Positions 33,356-44,141 of a stretch of DNA of 64,000 nt are shown piece by piece. Origin of the DNA: Roseateles_B sp041906185 (GTDB taxonomy: Bacteria; Pseudomonadota; Gammaproteobacteria; Burkholderiales; Burkholderiaceae_C). Numbering within the stretch: the stretch's first letter is position 1; each line of letters begins with the position of its first letter. Location of the stretch: the NCBI GenBank assembly GCA_041906185.1, contig JAYRJQ010000015.1, positions 62,001-126,000 of the forward strand, read 5' to 3'. The notes under the pieces are model-generated. The model saw nothing but the letters and a program-made list of their open reading frames with translations, searched no databases and was not told where the DNA came from. The translations under genes and the position numbers were made by a program.

Positions 33356-34653
33356 CCGGCCGCGCGAAGCGGCGGCTCGCCCGACTGGCGTGGGGCCTCG
33401 CGCTGGTGGGGTCAGGTCTTGCCGGCTGGGTCGTCTGGGCCAACCGACCCGGGCCGCTGCCGCCCGCAGCGCCGACGCGCCCGGTGGCGGAACTGCAGGC
33501 GCGCGGCGCTTACCTGGCCCGCGTGGGCAACTGCGCCGGCTGCCACACGGCGCCCGGTGGCCTGCCCCTCGCCGGCGGGCGTGCCATCCCGACCCCATTC
33601 GGTGCCGTCTACAGCGGCAATCTGACGCCGGATGCCGAAACCGGCTTGGGCCGCTGGACGGCGGACGACTTCTGGCGCGCGCTGCACGAGGGCCGCAGCC
33701 GCGATGGCCGCCTGCTGAGCCCGGCCTTCCCCTACACCAGCTACACGCTGCTCACCCGCGCGGACAGCGATGCGCTCTTCAGCCATCTGCAGTCGCTGCC
33801 GGCCGTCCATCAGCCGCCGCGCCCACAGACGCTGCCCTGGCCCTACGGCAGCACCTGGGCCCTGGCCACCTGGCGCGCGCTCTTCTTCCGGCCGGCCAGT
33901 TTCGAGCCGGACCCACGGCAGGACGCCGCCTGGAACCGCGGCGCCTACTTGACCCAGGGTCTGGCCCACTGCAACGCCTGCCACAGCAGCCGCAACGCAC
34001 TGGGCGGACCGCAGGCCCGCGACCGCTTCGACGGCAGCCTGCTGCGCGGCCTGGGCTGGGAAGCGCCCTCCCTGCACCGGCCCGACGAAGCCGGCCTGCA
34101 GGACTGGCCCGTCACCGAGACCGCGGCCTGGCTGCGCCAGGGCGTGTCGGACCGGGGCGTCGCCCAGGGCCCGATGGCGGAGGTGATCGTCGGCAGCACC
34201 CGGCACCTGAGCGAGGCCGACGCCGAAGCCATGGCCCGCTACCTCCGCGCCCTGCCGACCGAGGCCGGGCCTGCCGGGACGCCGGCCCGGGGCACGCCCG
34301 CCGCGCCCGGGCAGGCGCTCCTCGGCGCCCGGCTGTATGAGTCGCACTGCCAGGCCTGCCACGGCGCCGGCGGCGAAGGGCGACCAGGCGTGTATCCGCC
34401 GCTCAAGGGCAGCCGCGTGGTGCTGCAGCCGTCGGCGATCAACCTCGTGCGCATCGTGCAGCAGGGCGGCTTCGCCCCGGCCACGCCGCAGCACCCGCGC
34501 CCCTTCGGCATGCCGCCCTTCGCCGGCACCTTCAATGCCGAGCAACTGGCCGCCCTGCTGACCCATGTGCGCACCAGCTGGGGCCAGCCGGGCGAGGCCC
34601 TGAGCGCCCGCCAGGTCCAAGCCCTGACGAACGACACGGGCACAAACCCCTAG
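33352..34653 (+). CDS. Membrane-anchored tri-heme cytochrome c (dehydrogenase subunit type)
   Basis: This is a 433-residue protein from ATG 33352. One N-terminal helix (about 12-30, WGLALVGSGLAGWVVWA) anchors it. Three CXXCH sites follow: CAGCH at 61-65, CNACH at 207-211 and CQACH at 333-337. The layout matches the cytochrome c subunits (AdhB/GndC type) that take electrons from periplasmic alcohol, aldehyde or gluconate dehydrogenases. No dehydrogenase gene is nearby, so its partner is unknown. It overlaps the preceding cytochrome by 4 bases. The anchor-coding DNA contains the 16-bp motif GGGGTCAGGTCTTGCC (33408-33423) also seen in intergenic palindromes. Confidence 0.88.
   Translation: MTGRAKRRLARLAWGLALVGSGLAGWVVWANRPGPLPPAAPTRPVAELQARGAYLARVGNCAGCHTAPGGLPLAGGRAIPTPFGAVYSGNLTPDAETGLGRWTADDFWRALHEGRSRDGRLLSPAFPYTSYTLLTRADSDALFSHLQSLPAVHQPPRPQTLPWPYGSTWALATWRALFFRPASFEPDPRQDAAWNRGAYLTQGLAHCNACHSSRNALGGPQARDRFDGSLLRGLGWEAPSLHRPDEAGLQDWPVTETAAWLRQGVSDRGVAQGPMAEVIVGSTRHLSEADAEAMARYLRALPTEAGPAGTPARGTPAAPGQALLGARLYESHCQACHGAGGEGRPGVYPPLKGSRVVLQPSAINLVRIVQQGGFAPATPQHPRPFGMPPFAGTFNAEQLAALLTHVRTSWGQPGEALSARQVQALTNDTGTNP
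33408..33423 (+). repeat. Dispersed 16-bp motif, copy B (inside the tri-heme cytochrome gene)
   Basis: GGGGTCAGGTCTTGCC is identical over all 16 bases to the right arm of the palindrome at 18952-18967. Here it encodes part of the membrane anchor (V-G-S-G-L-A), in a gene that is otherwise intact. Confidence 0.6.
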
Positions 34654-34980
34654 CAGGCCGCCTGGGCGGCCGGGACCGGCTTACACCAAGCTGGCATCGA
34701 ACTGGTTTGCCGCGGATTCGTTCACGCCGCCGCTCGCTTGCCATGTGCCAAAGCGCGGCTCAGCGAAGACACTTCGCGCTGCCGTTTCCCGTCCATCCTT
34801 CACCTGAGGGGCCGGGGCCCGGCGACCGAGACTTCTGTCACACCGCGCGGTTCACCCCAGCGGGGCAATCCCGAGACGGCGGCCGCGCCACGCTCCGAAT
34901 GCATTCGGAGCCGCGCATGTCGCCGCCCGAGAGGGCACGTGCAGAGCTGGGTCCGGATCGAAGTTTCCTGAGGTTTCCTG
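34654..34980. other. Intergenic gap before the chemoreceptor gene
   Basis: These 327 bases carry a GGCCGC-CTGG-GCGGCC hairpin at 34656-34671 just after the cytochrome stop (no U-run), a perfect 20-bp palindrome at 34892-34911 and a duplicated GTTTCCTGAG-like decamer just before the ATG. I see no convincing gene and no clear -35/-10 pair. Confidence 0.45.
34892..34911. promoter_or_regulatory. Perfect 20-bp palindrome upstream of the chemoreceptor gene
   Basis: GCTCCGAATGCATTCGGAGC is exactly self-complementary with no loop, 70 bases before the start codon. A palindrome without a loop fits a dimeric regulator site better than an RNA hairpin. Confidence 0.5.
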
Positions 34981-36525
34981 ATGCAATTCCTGTCCCACAT
35001 GCGCATTGGTCAGCGTCTGGCCGTGAGCTATGCCCTGCTGATCCTGCTGCTGATGGCCATCGGTGCCTACGGCGCCGCCAATGCCAACCACCTGGCCAAG
35101 GACCTGGACCGCACGGCGAATTCCAGCCTGGTCAAGATCGCCACCGCCAACGCGCTCGAAGGCGACGTCAACGTCATCGCCCGCGCCTCGCGCGACCTGC
35201 TGCTGCTGGACGAAGCCCGGCAGATCAAGAAGCAGAAGGCCGCCATCGACGGCGCCATGCAGGAGCTGGAGAAGCACCTGGGCGAGCTGCAGAGCCTGGT
35301 CGATGACGACAAGGAAAAGGACATCGTGAGCCAGGTGCAGGAGCGCCAGGGCAAGTTCATGGCCTCGGTGAGCAAGTTCCTCAAGATCCAGGCCGACGGC
35401 AGCCCGGACGAGGCCCGCGAAAGCCTGATCACCGACGTGCGCCCGGCGCAGCAGGCCTATCAGGAAGGCCTCAAGCGCCTGGTGGAGTCGAAGTTCGAGA
35501 GCGCCCGCGAGCTGGCCGAGTCCGGCTCCGCGCTGGCCAGCCGCTCCGTCGCCATCACGATGGGTCTGGTGGTCGTGGCCGTGCTGATCGGTGGCGGCGG
35601 TGGCGTGGCCATCTCCCGCTCCATCATCGTGCCGGCCCGCCAGGCCAAGGACGCCGCGCTCGCGATCAGCTCGGGCGACCTGTCGCACCGCATCCAGGCC
35701 AGCGGCCAGGACGAGCTGGGCCAGATGCTGCACGCCATGAAGGACATGCAGGACGCGCTGTCCGGCGTGGTCAACAGCGTGTCGCAGGCGGCGGGCGAGG
35801 TGGCGCACAACTCCGGCGCCATCGCCAACAGCAACAGCAATCTGTCGGACCGCACCGCGCGTTCGGCGGCCAGCCTGCAGAACACCGCGGCCTCGGTCGA
35901 GCAGATCGCCGCCAACCTCACCGGCGCCAGCGAGCTGACCCGCAAGGCTGCCGGCATCGCCGGCAAGGCGCGCCAGTCGGCCTCGGCCGGCGGCCAGGTC
36001 GTGGCCCAGGTGGTCTCGACGATGGAAGAGATCAGCACGAGCTCGCGCAAGATCGGCGACATCATCGGCGTGATCGACGGCATCGCCTTCCAGACCAACA
36101 TCCTCGCCCTGAATGCCGCCGTGGAAGCGGCCCGCGCCGGGGACCATGGCAAGGGCTTCGCCGTCGTGGCGTCCGAGGTCCGTGCGCTGGCCTCGCGCAG
36201 CGCTCAGGCGGCCAAGGAGATCAAGGTGCTGATCCAGGAATCGTCCGTGAAGGTCGAGAACGGCACCGCGCTGGTCAACAACGCCGGCGCCACCATCCGC
36301 AGCGTCGTGGACGAAGTCAACAACATGGGCCAGCTGATCGAGGAGATCTCGCACTCGGCCCAGGAGCAGGCCGCCGGCGTGGGCGTGGTCAACGGAGCCA
36401 TGAACGAGCTGGACCGTGCCACCCAGCAGAACACGACGCTGGTCGACGAGCTCAGCCGCTCGACCGAAGCCCTGCGCGACAGCTCGAGCCGCCTGCTCGA
36501 CGCGGTGGGCTTCTTCCGGGCCTGA
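34981..36525 (+). CDS. Methyl-accepting chemotaxis protein (4HB ligand domain)
   Basis: The 514-residue receptor has TM1 at about 12-32 and a four-helix-bundle periplasmic domain at about 35-190 (NVIARASRDLLLLDEARQIKKQ). TM2 lies at about 191-212 and HAMP at about 213-265. The signalling domain ends near 510 and its hairpin tip is intact: IDGIAFQTNILALNAAVEAARAGDHGKGFAVVASEVRALASRSAQAAKEIK. No C-terminal NWETF-like CheR tether is present. GAGG lies 7 bases before the ATG. The ligand is unknown. A 20-bp palindrome lies upstream. Confidence 0.95.
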   Translation: MQFLSHMRIGQRLAVSYALLILLLMAIGAYGAANANHLAKDLDRTANSSLVKIATANALEGDVNVIARASRDLLLLDEARQIKKQKAAIDGAMQELEKHLGELQSLVDDDKEKDIVSQVQERQGKFMASVSKFLKIQADGSPDEARESLITDVRPAQQAYQEGLKRLVESKFESARELAESGSALASRSVAITMGLVVVAVLIGGGGGVAISRSIIVPARQAKDAALAISSGDLSHRIQASGQDELGQMLHAMKDMQDALSGVVNSVSQAAGEVAHNSGAIANSNSNLSDRTARSAASLQNTAASVEQIAANLTGASELTRKAAGIAGKARQSASAGGQVVAQVVSTMEEISTSSRKIGDIIGVIDGIAFQTNILALNAAVEAARAGDHGKGFAVVASEVRALASRSAQAAKEIKVLIQESSVKVENGTALVNNAGATIRSVVDEVNNMGQLIEEISHSAQEQAAGVGVVNGAMNELDRATQQNTTLVDELSRSTEALRDSSSRLLDAVGFFRA

Positions 36526-36589
36526 TGCCTCGCCCCTCACCCCCCGCATTCCCTCTCTCATTCCCTGCAGTAGCCATCCAGAGACTCAC

Positions 36590-36922
36590 ATGAAGAAGAC
36601 CTCCCTCCTCGCCGCCAAGTTCCTGCCTGCCGCCGCCGCCCTGCTGCTGGCCTTCGGCGCCCAGGCCACGCCCAAGCTGATCAAGAAGGTCGCGCCGGAA
36701 TTCCCGCGCGAAGCCGCCCAGAAGGGCATCAGCGCAGGCACCGTGAAGGCCAAGCTGAGCATCGAGGCCGACGGCAAGGTGTCCGGCGTGGACATCGTCG
36801 AGTCCGAGCCGCGCCGCGTGTTCGACCGCGCCGTGACCACCGCGCTGATGGACTGGCGCTTCGAGGCCGGCAGCGAGAAGCAGACGCACGAAGTCAAGCT
36901 GGTGTTCAAGAACGACGACTGA
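36590..36922 (+). CDS. Small periplasmic TonB C-terminal domain protein
   Basis: The predicted product is 110 residues from ATG 36590: a signal peptide (about 1-25, LLLAFGAQA) followed directly by a TonB_C fold (PKLIKKVAPEFPREAAQKGISAGTVKAKLSIEADGKVSGVDIVESEPRRVFDRAVTTALMDWRF). The usual membrane anchor and proline-rich arm of TonB are missing, so it cannot itself transduce energy. Proteins of this kind may bind TonB boxes or act in cell-wall contexts. It ends at a strong terminator. Confidence 0.85.
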   Translation: MKKTSLLAAKFLPAAAALLLAFGAQATPKLIKKVAPEFPREAAQKGISAGTVKAKLSIEADGKVSGVDIVESEPRRVFDRAVTTALMDWRFEAGSEKQTHEVKLVFKNDD

Positions 36923-36963
36923 GCCCGCGCCCCGGGCCGCCCCGCGCGCCCCTGAAACGGCCA

Positions 36964-36992
36964 CAGGCCCTCGAGTGATCGAGGGCCTGTTT
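36964..36992 (+). terminator. Terminator of the TonB-C mini-protein gene
   Basis: An 11-bp stem, CAGGCCCTCGA/TCGAGGGCCTG with loop GTGA, is followed by TTT. It lies 42 bases after the stop. Confidence 0.75.
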
Positions 36993-37011
36993 CATGGTCG
37001 GCGCGCACAAG

Positions 37012-37038
37012 AAAAAACGCCGGGCTTTCGCCCGGCGT
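37012..37038 (-). terminator. Terminator of the M4 protease gene
   Basis: The 9-bp stem ACGCCGGGC/GCCCGGCGT with a four-base loop is followed by TTTTT on the minus strand. It lies 30 bases after the protease stop. Confidence 0.8.
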
Positions 37039-37067
37039 CTTCATTCCGCGTAGGGATCGAGGGTCGA

Positions 37068-38897
<1,830 letters not shown>

Positions 38898-39373
38898 CTT
38901 GCTCTCTCTTTGCTTGTTGTTTGGGGGTTTTCCCCATTTCGTCCGGTCTGGCCTGATGGGGCCTCGGACCGGTCCTCGTCGACGTGAGCGTCCGGGTGGC
39001 GACGCCCAGCCCTGCCGACAAGTCCCGGGCCGCGCGCCTCCCTCGGAGAAGCTCGCATCCATGCGCCTGTCGGCGCCCTGGCTCCACGCGACCGCAATAC
39101 CTCCAACAGCCGTGCCTAGCAGGTGGGAACGGATGCTAGCCACCGCTATTTGGTCGCCTACCTGTCAGTTCTGACATCCATATTTCCCCCGCTTGCCGCA
39201 AAGGCTTCGAAACGCGAATCGCACAAACGGGCGAGTGGCGACCGCGCCGATCGCGATTCGCCAAAGATCACCGCCCCCGGGCGAGGCGTTGCAAATGCCC
39301 CTCGGCGCCGCGCTTGCTCGGGGGAAGAGTGAGGCAAGATGCGGGTCTTCGCAGCTCTCCGGTTTCGCGCGCA
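38898..39373. other. Intergenic gap between the M4 protease and TPR kinase genes
   Basis: These 476 bases lie between divergent genes and should hold both promoters and the protease leader. The AT-richer part near 39150-39200 contains TGTCAG-TT-CTGACA (39163-39176), a perfect 6-bp inverted repeat. I see no convincing gene. Confidence 0.4.
39163..39176. promoter_or_regulatory. Inverted repeat TGTCAG-TT-CTGACA between protease and kinase genes
   Basis: The two half-sites are exact inverted copies two bases apart, in the most AT-rich part of the divergent gap. It could be a regulator site for either gene. No factor can be named. Confidence 0.3.
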
Positions 39374-42238
39374 ATGTCCGGTGACGTCCGCTCCCTGTAC
39401 GACACAGACGACGCCTTGCAGGCCTGGTACGCGCACGGCGTCTTGCATCTGTTGCCTGCAGAAACGTCCACTTGCGTGGAGCTTGCATGGCAGTTGCGGG
39501 AGCGAGACAGCCGGCAGGCCGCCGAATGTCTTGCCATCGCCACGCGGGAAAGCGAGAGGAGCGGGAAAGCCCTGAGCTCCCACGCGCAGTGGCTGTCCCA
39601 GCTGACCCAGGCTGACCTGATGCGCCTGCAGGCCCGCCTCCCGGAGGCGTTCGCGCACATCGCCGACCTGCTGCCCGAGGCCGCGCCGAGCCCTGTGCTG
39701 GCGGCGGATCTTCACGGCGTGCGCGCCGCCATCGCCACCGGTGCCGGCAACTTCGCGGAGCGTGACGAGTGCCTGCGCCAGGCCGCGCAGTGCGCCGCCC
39801 GGGCTGCCGAGCCTGCGCGCGAAACCTTCTACCGCGCCGTCCTGGCCCGCCTGCAGGTGCTGCGCGGCCAGGCGCCCGACGACGATGTCGGCGCCGATGC
39901 CCAGGAGAGTGCCGCGTGGCCGCCCTATGTCCAGGCGGCGCTCCAGCAGCTGCGCGCCACGCGGGCCTTCCGCCAGGGGGACTACGCCCAGGCCATCGAG
40001 GCCTATGTGCGCTGCCACCAGCTGGCGCTCGCCAGCGGGCAGCTGCACCTGGCCATCATCGCGGCCGGCAACATCGGCAATGCCTTCACCAGCCTCAACG
40101 ACCACGACGCCGCGCTCGAGTGGGTCCAGCGTGCCCTGGACCTCGCGCTGCCCACGGGCTGGCCCAGCGCCGTCGGCAGCTGCCAGAGCCAGGTCGGCGA
40201 GGCCCTGCGCCACCTCGGTCGTCTGGACCTCGCACAGCAGCGCCTCGAGGAAGCAGAGCAGACACTGCGTCCGCTGCAGGCCTCGCGCTACTACGCCATC
40301 ACCCTGCGCTACCGGGCCGAGCTGGCCGTGGACCAGCAGCAGTACGCCGAGGCGCTCGAACGCCTCGACGCACTGCAGGCGCGCGCGGAGGCCGCGCAGG
40401 CGCGGGACCTCGCCATGGACCTGCGCCGCAGCCGCGCGCTGGCCCTCATGCGGCTGGGCCGACTCGACGAGGCCCAGCAGGTCGCGCAGTCGTGCCTGGA
40501 CGACGCCTGCGAGCAGCAGGTGGGCGACCAGCAGGTCCTGGCCCATCTCCTGCTGGCCCGGATCGCCCGCAAGCGCCATCGCCAGCAGCCCGGCGAAGAG
40601 CACCTCGCGCTGGCCGCCCGGCACCTGGAGCGGGCGATGACGGCCGCCGCGGCCATCCAGCACTACGCCCCGCCCATCGAGCTGCTGCAGCTGCAGGCCC
40701 GGACCAATGCCGACCTCGGCCGCTTCGAGCTGGCCTACCAGGCCGCGGTGGAGGCCAGCACGCTGCGGCAGCGCATGCATGGGAAGGACGTCACCGGCCG
40801 CATGCTGGCCATGCAGCTGCGGCACATGACCGAGAGCGAGCGGGCCGAGTCCGCGCACCACCGCGCGCTGGCAAGTGCCGAGGCCCGCCGCGCCGAGCTG
40901 GCGCAGCAGACGAGCAGCACGCTCGCCCGCCTGGGCGCCATCGGCCAGGAGATCACCACCAAGCTGGACGCGCCCTCGGTGTTCGCCGTGCTCGAGCGCC
41001 ATGTGCATGCGCTGCTGGACGCGCGCAGCTTCGCCGTCTACCTGATCGACGCGGACGGCCTCACGATGAGCTCGGTGTTCGACGTCGAGCACGGCGAACA
41101 TCTGCCGCCGCACCGCATCCGCCTCGACGCCGAGGAGAGCAATGCCGCCCGCGCGCTGCGGGAGCGACGGGAGCTGCTGGTGTCGCTCGCCCCGGACGGC
41201 TCCGACCCGAGCCAGGTGCCCGGCACCATGCGCACCCTCAGCGCCCTCTTCGCCCCGCTGACGGTCGGCGAGCGGGTGCTCGGCGTGATGACCATCCAGT
41301 CGCCCCAGCAGCACGCCTATGGCGAGATGGAGCGCCTGGTCTTCCGCACGCTGAGCGCCTACACCGCCATCGCGCTGGACAACGCCCGGGCCTACAGCGA
41401 CCTGGGCGACGCGCAGAAGCAGCTGGCCGCGCAGGAGAAGCTCGCCGCGCTGGGCGCACTGGTGGCGGGCGTCGCGCACGAGCTCAACACGCCCATCGGC
41501 AACTCGTTGCTGATGGCCGGCACGCTCCTGAACAAGACTGACGAGATCGAGTCGTCCATGGCGGCCAATGCGCTGCGCCGCAGCAGCCTCGTGCGCTACC
41601 TCGACGAGGCGCGCCAGGCGGCGCAGCTGATCCATCGCGGCCTGCAGACGGCGGCCGGCCTCGTCGCCAGCTTCAAGCAGGTGGCGGTGGACCGCACGAG
41701 CGAGCAGCGCCGGGTCTTCGATCTGGCTCAGACCGTCACCGACATCGTGGCCACGATGATGGGCGTGGTGCGCAAGGCCGGCCACCGCGTGGAGATCGAC
41801 ATCCCGCCCGGCCTCGAGATCGACGGCTACCCCGGCCCGCTGGGTCAGGTGCTCAGCAACTTCATCAACAACGCGCTGCTCCATGCCTTCGAAGGCAGCT
41901 CGCGCGAGGGCCTGATGACGGTCAGCGCACGCGCCACGGACCCCGGCTGGCTCGAGCTGGCCTTCGCTGACGACGGCGTGGGCATCCCGCCGGAGCTGCT
42001 GCACCGCGTCTTCGAGCCCTTCTTCACGACCAAGCTCGGGCGCGGCGGCACGGGCCTGGGGCTGTCCATCAGCTACAACATCGTCGAGCAGCTCTTCGGC
42101 GGGCACCTGCGGGTGCACAGCAGCCCGGGCCGCGGCACCTGCTTCACCCTGGACCTGCCCCGCCAGGCCCCGCAGCGCGAGCAGGACGGCGAGGCGCCCC
42201 TGCATCGCGCCGCCGAGCGTCCGGCTACGGGACAATAG
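39374..42238 (+). CDS. Cytosolic TPR-GAF sensor histidine kinase
   Basis: The product is 954 residues from ATG 39374. No signal peptide or membrane helix is seen. A long TPR-type helical array covers about 60-480 (HLAIIAAGNIGNAFTSLNDHDAALEWVQRALDLALP and further pairs). A coiled segment leads into a GAF domain at about 520-680. The kinase core has the H-box AGVAHELNTPIGNSLL (H702), N-box QVLSNFINNALLHAF (about 825-838), G1 FADDGVGIP, F-box FEPFFTTK and G2 GTGLGLSIS. No receiver domain or response-regulator gene is adjacent, so it is an orphan kinase. The input may be a bound protein (TPR) and a small molecule (GAF). Confidence 0.92.
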   Translation: MSGDVRSLYDTDDALQAWYAHGVLHLLPAETSTCVELAWQLRERDSRQAAECLAIATRESERSGKALSSHAQWLSQLTQADLMRLQARLPEAFAHIADLLPEAAPSPVLAADLHGVRAAIATGAGNFAERDECLRQAAQCAARAAEPARETFYRAVLARLQVLRGQAPDDDVGADAQESAAWPPYVQAALQQLRATRAFRQGDYAQAIEAYVRCHQLALASGQLHLAIIAAGNIGNAFTSLNDHDAALEWVQRALDLALPTGWPSAVGSCQSQVGEALRHLGRLDLAQQRLEEAEQTLRPLQASRYYAITLRYRAELAVDQQQYAEALERLDALQARAEAAQARDLAMDLRRSRALALMRLGRLDEAQQVAQSCLDDACEQQVGDQQVLAHLLLARIARKRHRQQPGEEHLALAARHLERAMTAAAAIQHYAPPIELLQLQARTNADLGRFELAYQAAVEASTLRQRMHGKDVTGRMLAMQLRHMTESERAESAHHRALASAEARRAELAQQTSSTLARLGAIGQEITTKLDAPSVFAVLERHVHALLDARSFAVYLIDADGLTMSSVFDVEHGEHLPPHRIRLDAEESNAARALRERRELLVSLAPDGSDPSQVPGTMRTLSALFAPLTVGERVLGVMTIQSPQQHAYGEMERLVFRTLSAYTAIALDNARAYSDLGDAQKQLAAQEKLAALGALVAGVAHELNTPIGNSLLMAGTLLNKTDEIESSMAANALRRSSLVRYLDEARQAAQLIHRGLQTAAGLVASFKQVAVDRTSEQRRVFDLAQTVTDIVATMMGVVRKAGHRVEIDIPPGLEIDGYPGPLGQVLSNFINNALLHAFEGSSREGLMTVSARATDPGWLELAFADDGVGIPPELLHRVFEPFFTTKLGRGGTGLGLSISYNIVEQLFGGHLRVHSSPGRGTCFTLDLPRQAPQREQDGEAPLHRAAERPATGQ

Positions 42239-42274
42239 CGACCCAGTACCGCGACACAAGAAAGAATCCAGAGC

Positions 42275-43285
42275 ATGGCCATCCAATGGTTCCCGGGTCA
42301 CATGCATGCGACCCGCAAGGCAATCAAGGAGCGCATGAAGCAGGGCATCGATGTGGTCATCGAGCTCCTCGATGCCCGCCTGCCGGGCTCCAGCGCCAAT
42401 CCGCTGCTGGCCTCGCTGACCGACGGCAAGCCCAGCCTCAAGCTGCTCAACAAGCAGGACCTGGCCGACCCCGACCGCACGCAGCGCTGGCTGGACCACT
42501 ACAACGCCCTGCCCGGCACCCGCGCGCTGCCGCTGGACGCGGGCAACAAGGCGCCTGCCAAGGCGCTCGTGACCGCCTGCCGCGAGCTCGCGCCGCTGCG
42601 CGGCGGCATGAGCAAGCCGCTGCGCATCCTCATCTGCGGCATCCCCAACGTGGGCAAGTCCACGCTGATCAACACGCTGGTGGGCAAGAAGTCCGCCAAG
42701 ACGGGTGACGAGCCCGGCATCACGAAGGTCGAGCAAAGGATCGTGCTGGCGCAGGACGCCTACCTCTTCGACACGCCGGGCATGCTCTGGCCGCGCATCC
42801 ACATCCCGGAGAGCGGCTACAACCTCGCAGCCAGCGGTGCCGTGGGCCGCAATGCGCTGGACGAGGAGGAGGTCGCGCTCGAGCTGCTGGACTACCTCCG
42901 GCTGAACTACGCGCCGCTGCTGCAGGCCCGCTACAAGCTCGAGGGCGCCTTCGAGACCCTCAAGGACGACCAGCTGCTCGAGGCCATCGGCCGCAAGCGC
43001 GGCGCCGTGCTGAGCGGCGGGCGCGTGAACATGCAGAAGGCGGCCGAGATCCTGATGTACGACTTCCGCCAGGGCGTGCTGGGCCGCATCAGCCTGGAGA
43101 CGCCGGACGAGTTCCAGGCCTGGTCCGCCGCCGCCGCCGTGGCGGACGCCGAGCGCGAGCGCCTGCTCATGGAGAAGAAGGCGCAGCGCAAGGGACGCTC
43201 CAGCCGCGACAGCTGGGACGCGGACCGCAACGCCGATCCGGCGGACGCGGACGTCGATACGGACGAGGACACGGAGGACGCATGA
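42275..43285 (+). CDS. ylqF: Circularly permuted ribosome biogenesis GTPase YlqF/RbgA
   Basis: The 336-residue protein has the permuted G-motif order: G4 (LLNKQDLAD) precedes G1 (GIPNVGKSTLINTL), then the G2 region and G3 (DTPGMLWP). It opens AIQWFPGHMHATRKAIKERM, the family signature. RbgA/YlqF matures the large ribosomal subunit at the L6/L16 step. The C-terminal tail is Asp-rich and disordered. Its stop overlaps the start of the next gene (ATGA). Confidence 0.95.
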   Translation: MAIQWFPGHMHATRKAIKERMKQGIDVVIELLDARLPGSSANPLLASLTDGKPSLKLLNKQDLADPDRTQRWLDHYNALPGTRALPLDAGNKAPAKALVTACRELAPLRGGMSKPLRILICGIPNVGKSTLINTLVGKKSAKTGDEPGITKVEQRIVLAQDAYLFDTPGMLWPRIHIPESGYNLAASGAVGRNALDEEEVALELLDYLRLNYAPLLQARYKLEGAFETLKDDQLLEAIGRKRGAVLSGGRVNMQKAAEILMYDFRQGVLGRISLETPDEFQAWSAAAAVADAERERLLMEKKAQRKGRSSRDSWDADRNADPADADVDTDEDTEDA

Positions 43286-44052
43286 ATGCCGCACGCCGCC
43301 TTGCCGCCACCAGCCTGTGTCTGACCCTGGCTGGCGTGCTGCCCGGCGGCGCGCAGGCGCAGGACGACCGCCCGCTGCTGCTGCTCTACCGAGACAAGCC
43401 GCCCTACTCCTACACCGAGGACCGCCAGCCCAAGGGCCTGCTGATCGAGCAGTCCCGGGCCGTGTTGACGGCCGCGGGCCTGGCGGTGCAGATGGAGGAG
43501 GCGCCGCTCAAGCGCATCCAGCTGGAGCTGCAGGCCAACGAGCGGCCGCTGTGTTCCCCGGGCTGGTACCGGCTGCCCGAGCGCGAGCTGTATGCGCGCT
43601 TCAGCCTGCCGATGTCGCAGGACGTGCCGCATGTCGTGCTGGTCGGGCCGCGCTCCGCCGCGGCCGTGCGTGCGCATCGCAGCCTCGCCAGCCTGCTGGC
43701 CGACGCGAATCTGCGCATGGCCGTCGTGGACGGCATTTCCTATGGCGGCGAGCTCGACGGGCTCATCCGCCGGCAGTCGCCCGCGCCGCTGCGCGCGACG
43801 GTCACGCCGGTCCAGCTCACACGCATGCTGGGCGCCGGTCGCGCGGACTACATGTTCATGGACCGCGAGGACTACCTCTGGCTCACGCGGCACGGCGAGG
43901 TCAGCCGGCAGCTGAGCTCACTGAGCTTCCCAGACATGCCCGCCGGGCTGCAGCGCCACATGATGTGCAGCAAGAAGACGTCTGACGCAACGATGCAGGC
44001 CCTGGATGCGGCCATCCGTTCGCTCGGCATGCCCAAGGCGCCTGCGCCCTGA
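43282..44052 (+). CDS. Periplasmic solute-binding-like protein (family 3 fold)
   Basis: The 256-residue protein has a signal peptide to about residue 22 (GVLPGGAQAQ). The mature fold is of the bacterial extracellular solute-binding protein 3 type: PLLLLYRDKPPYSYTEDRQPKGLLIEQSRAVLTAAGLAVQMEEAPLKRIQLEL, then the second lobe with DVPHVVLVGPRS and DYMFMDREDYLWLT. No permease or ATPase gene is near, so it may serve a sensor or be an enzyme-like relative. It overlaps ylqF by 4 bases. A similar orphan lies at 57625-58587. Confidence 0.8.
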   Translation: MNAARRLAATSLCLTLAGVLPGGAQAQDDRPLLLLYRDKPPYSYTEDRQPKGLLIEQSRAVLTAAGLAVQMEEAPLKRIQLELQANERPLCSPGWYRLPERELYARFSLPMSQDVPHVVLVGPRSAAAVRAHRSLASLLADANLRMAVVDGISYGGELDGLIRRQSPAPLRATVTPVQLTRMLGAGRADYMFMDREDYLWLTRHGEVSRQLSSLSFPDMPAGLQRHMMCSKKTSDATMQALDAAIRSLGMPKAPAP

Positions 44053-44065
44053 AGCGCCCGCCCAT

Positions 44066-44099
44066 GAAAAAGGGCCGCACCCCTCGCGAGGTGCGGCCC
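44066..44099 (-). terminator. Terminator of the TonB-dependent receptor gene
   Basis: The 10-bp stem GGGCCGCACC/GGTGCGGCCC (44072-44081 with 44090-44099) is followed by TTTTT on the minus strand. It lies 43 bases after the receptor stop. Confidence 0.8.
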
Positions 44100-44141
44100 G
44101 GCTGATGCGGGCGAGGCCGGCGGATGCCGGCCCCTGCAGGA

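Noticed and set aside
34692..34710. Sigma-54-like TGGCAT...TTTGC before the chemoreceptor
   Set aside because: The GG and GC elements are 14 bases apart rather than 10.
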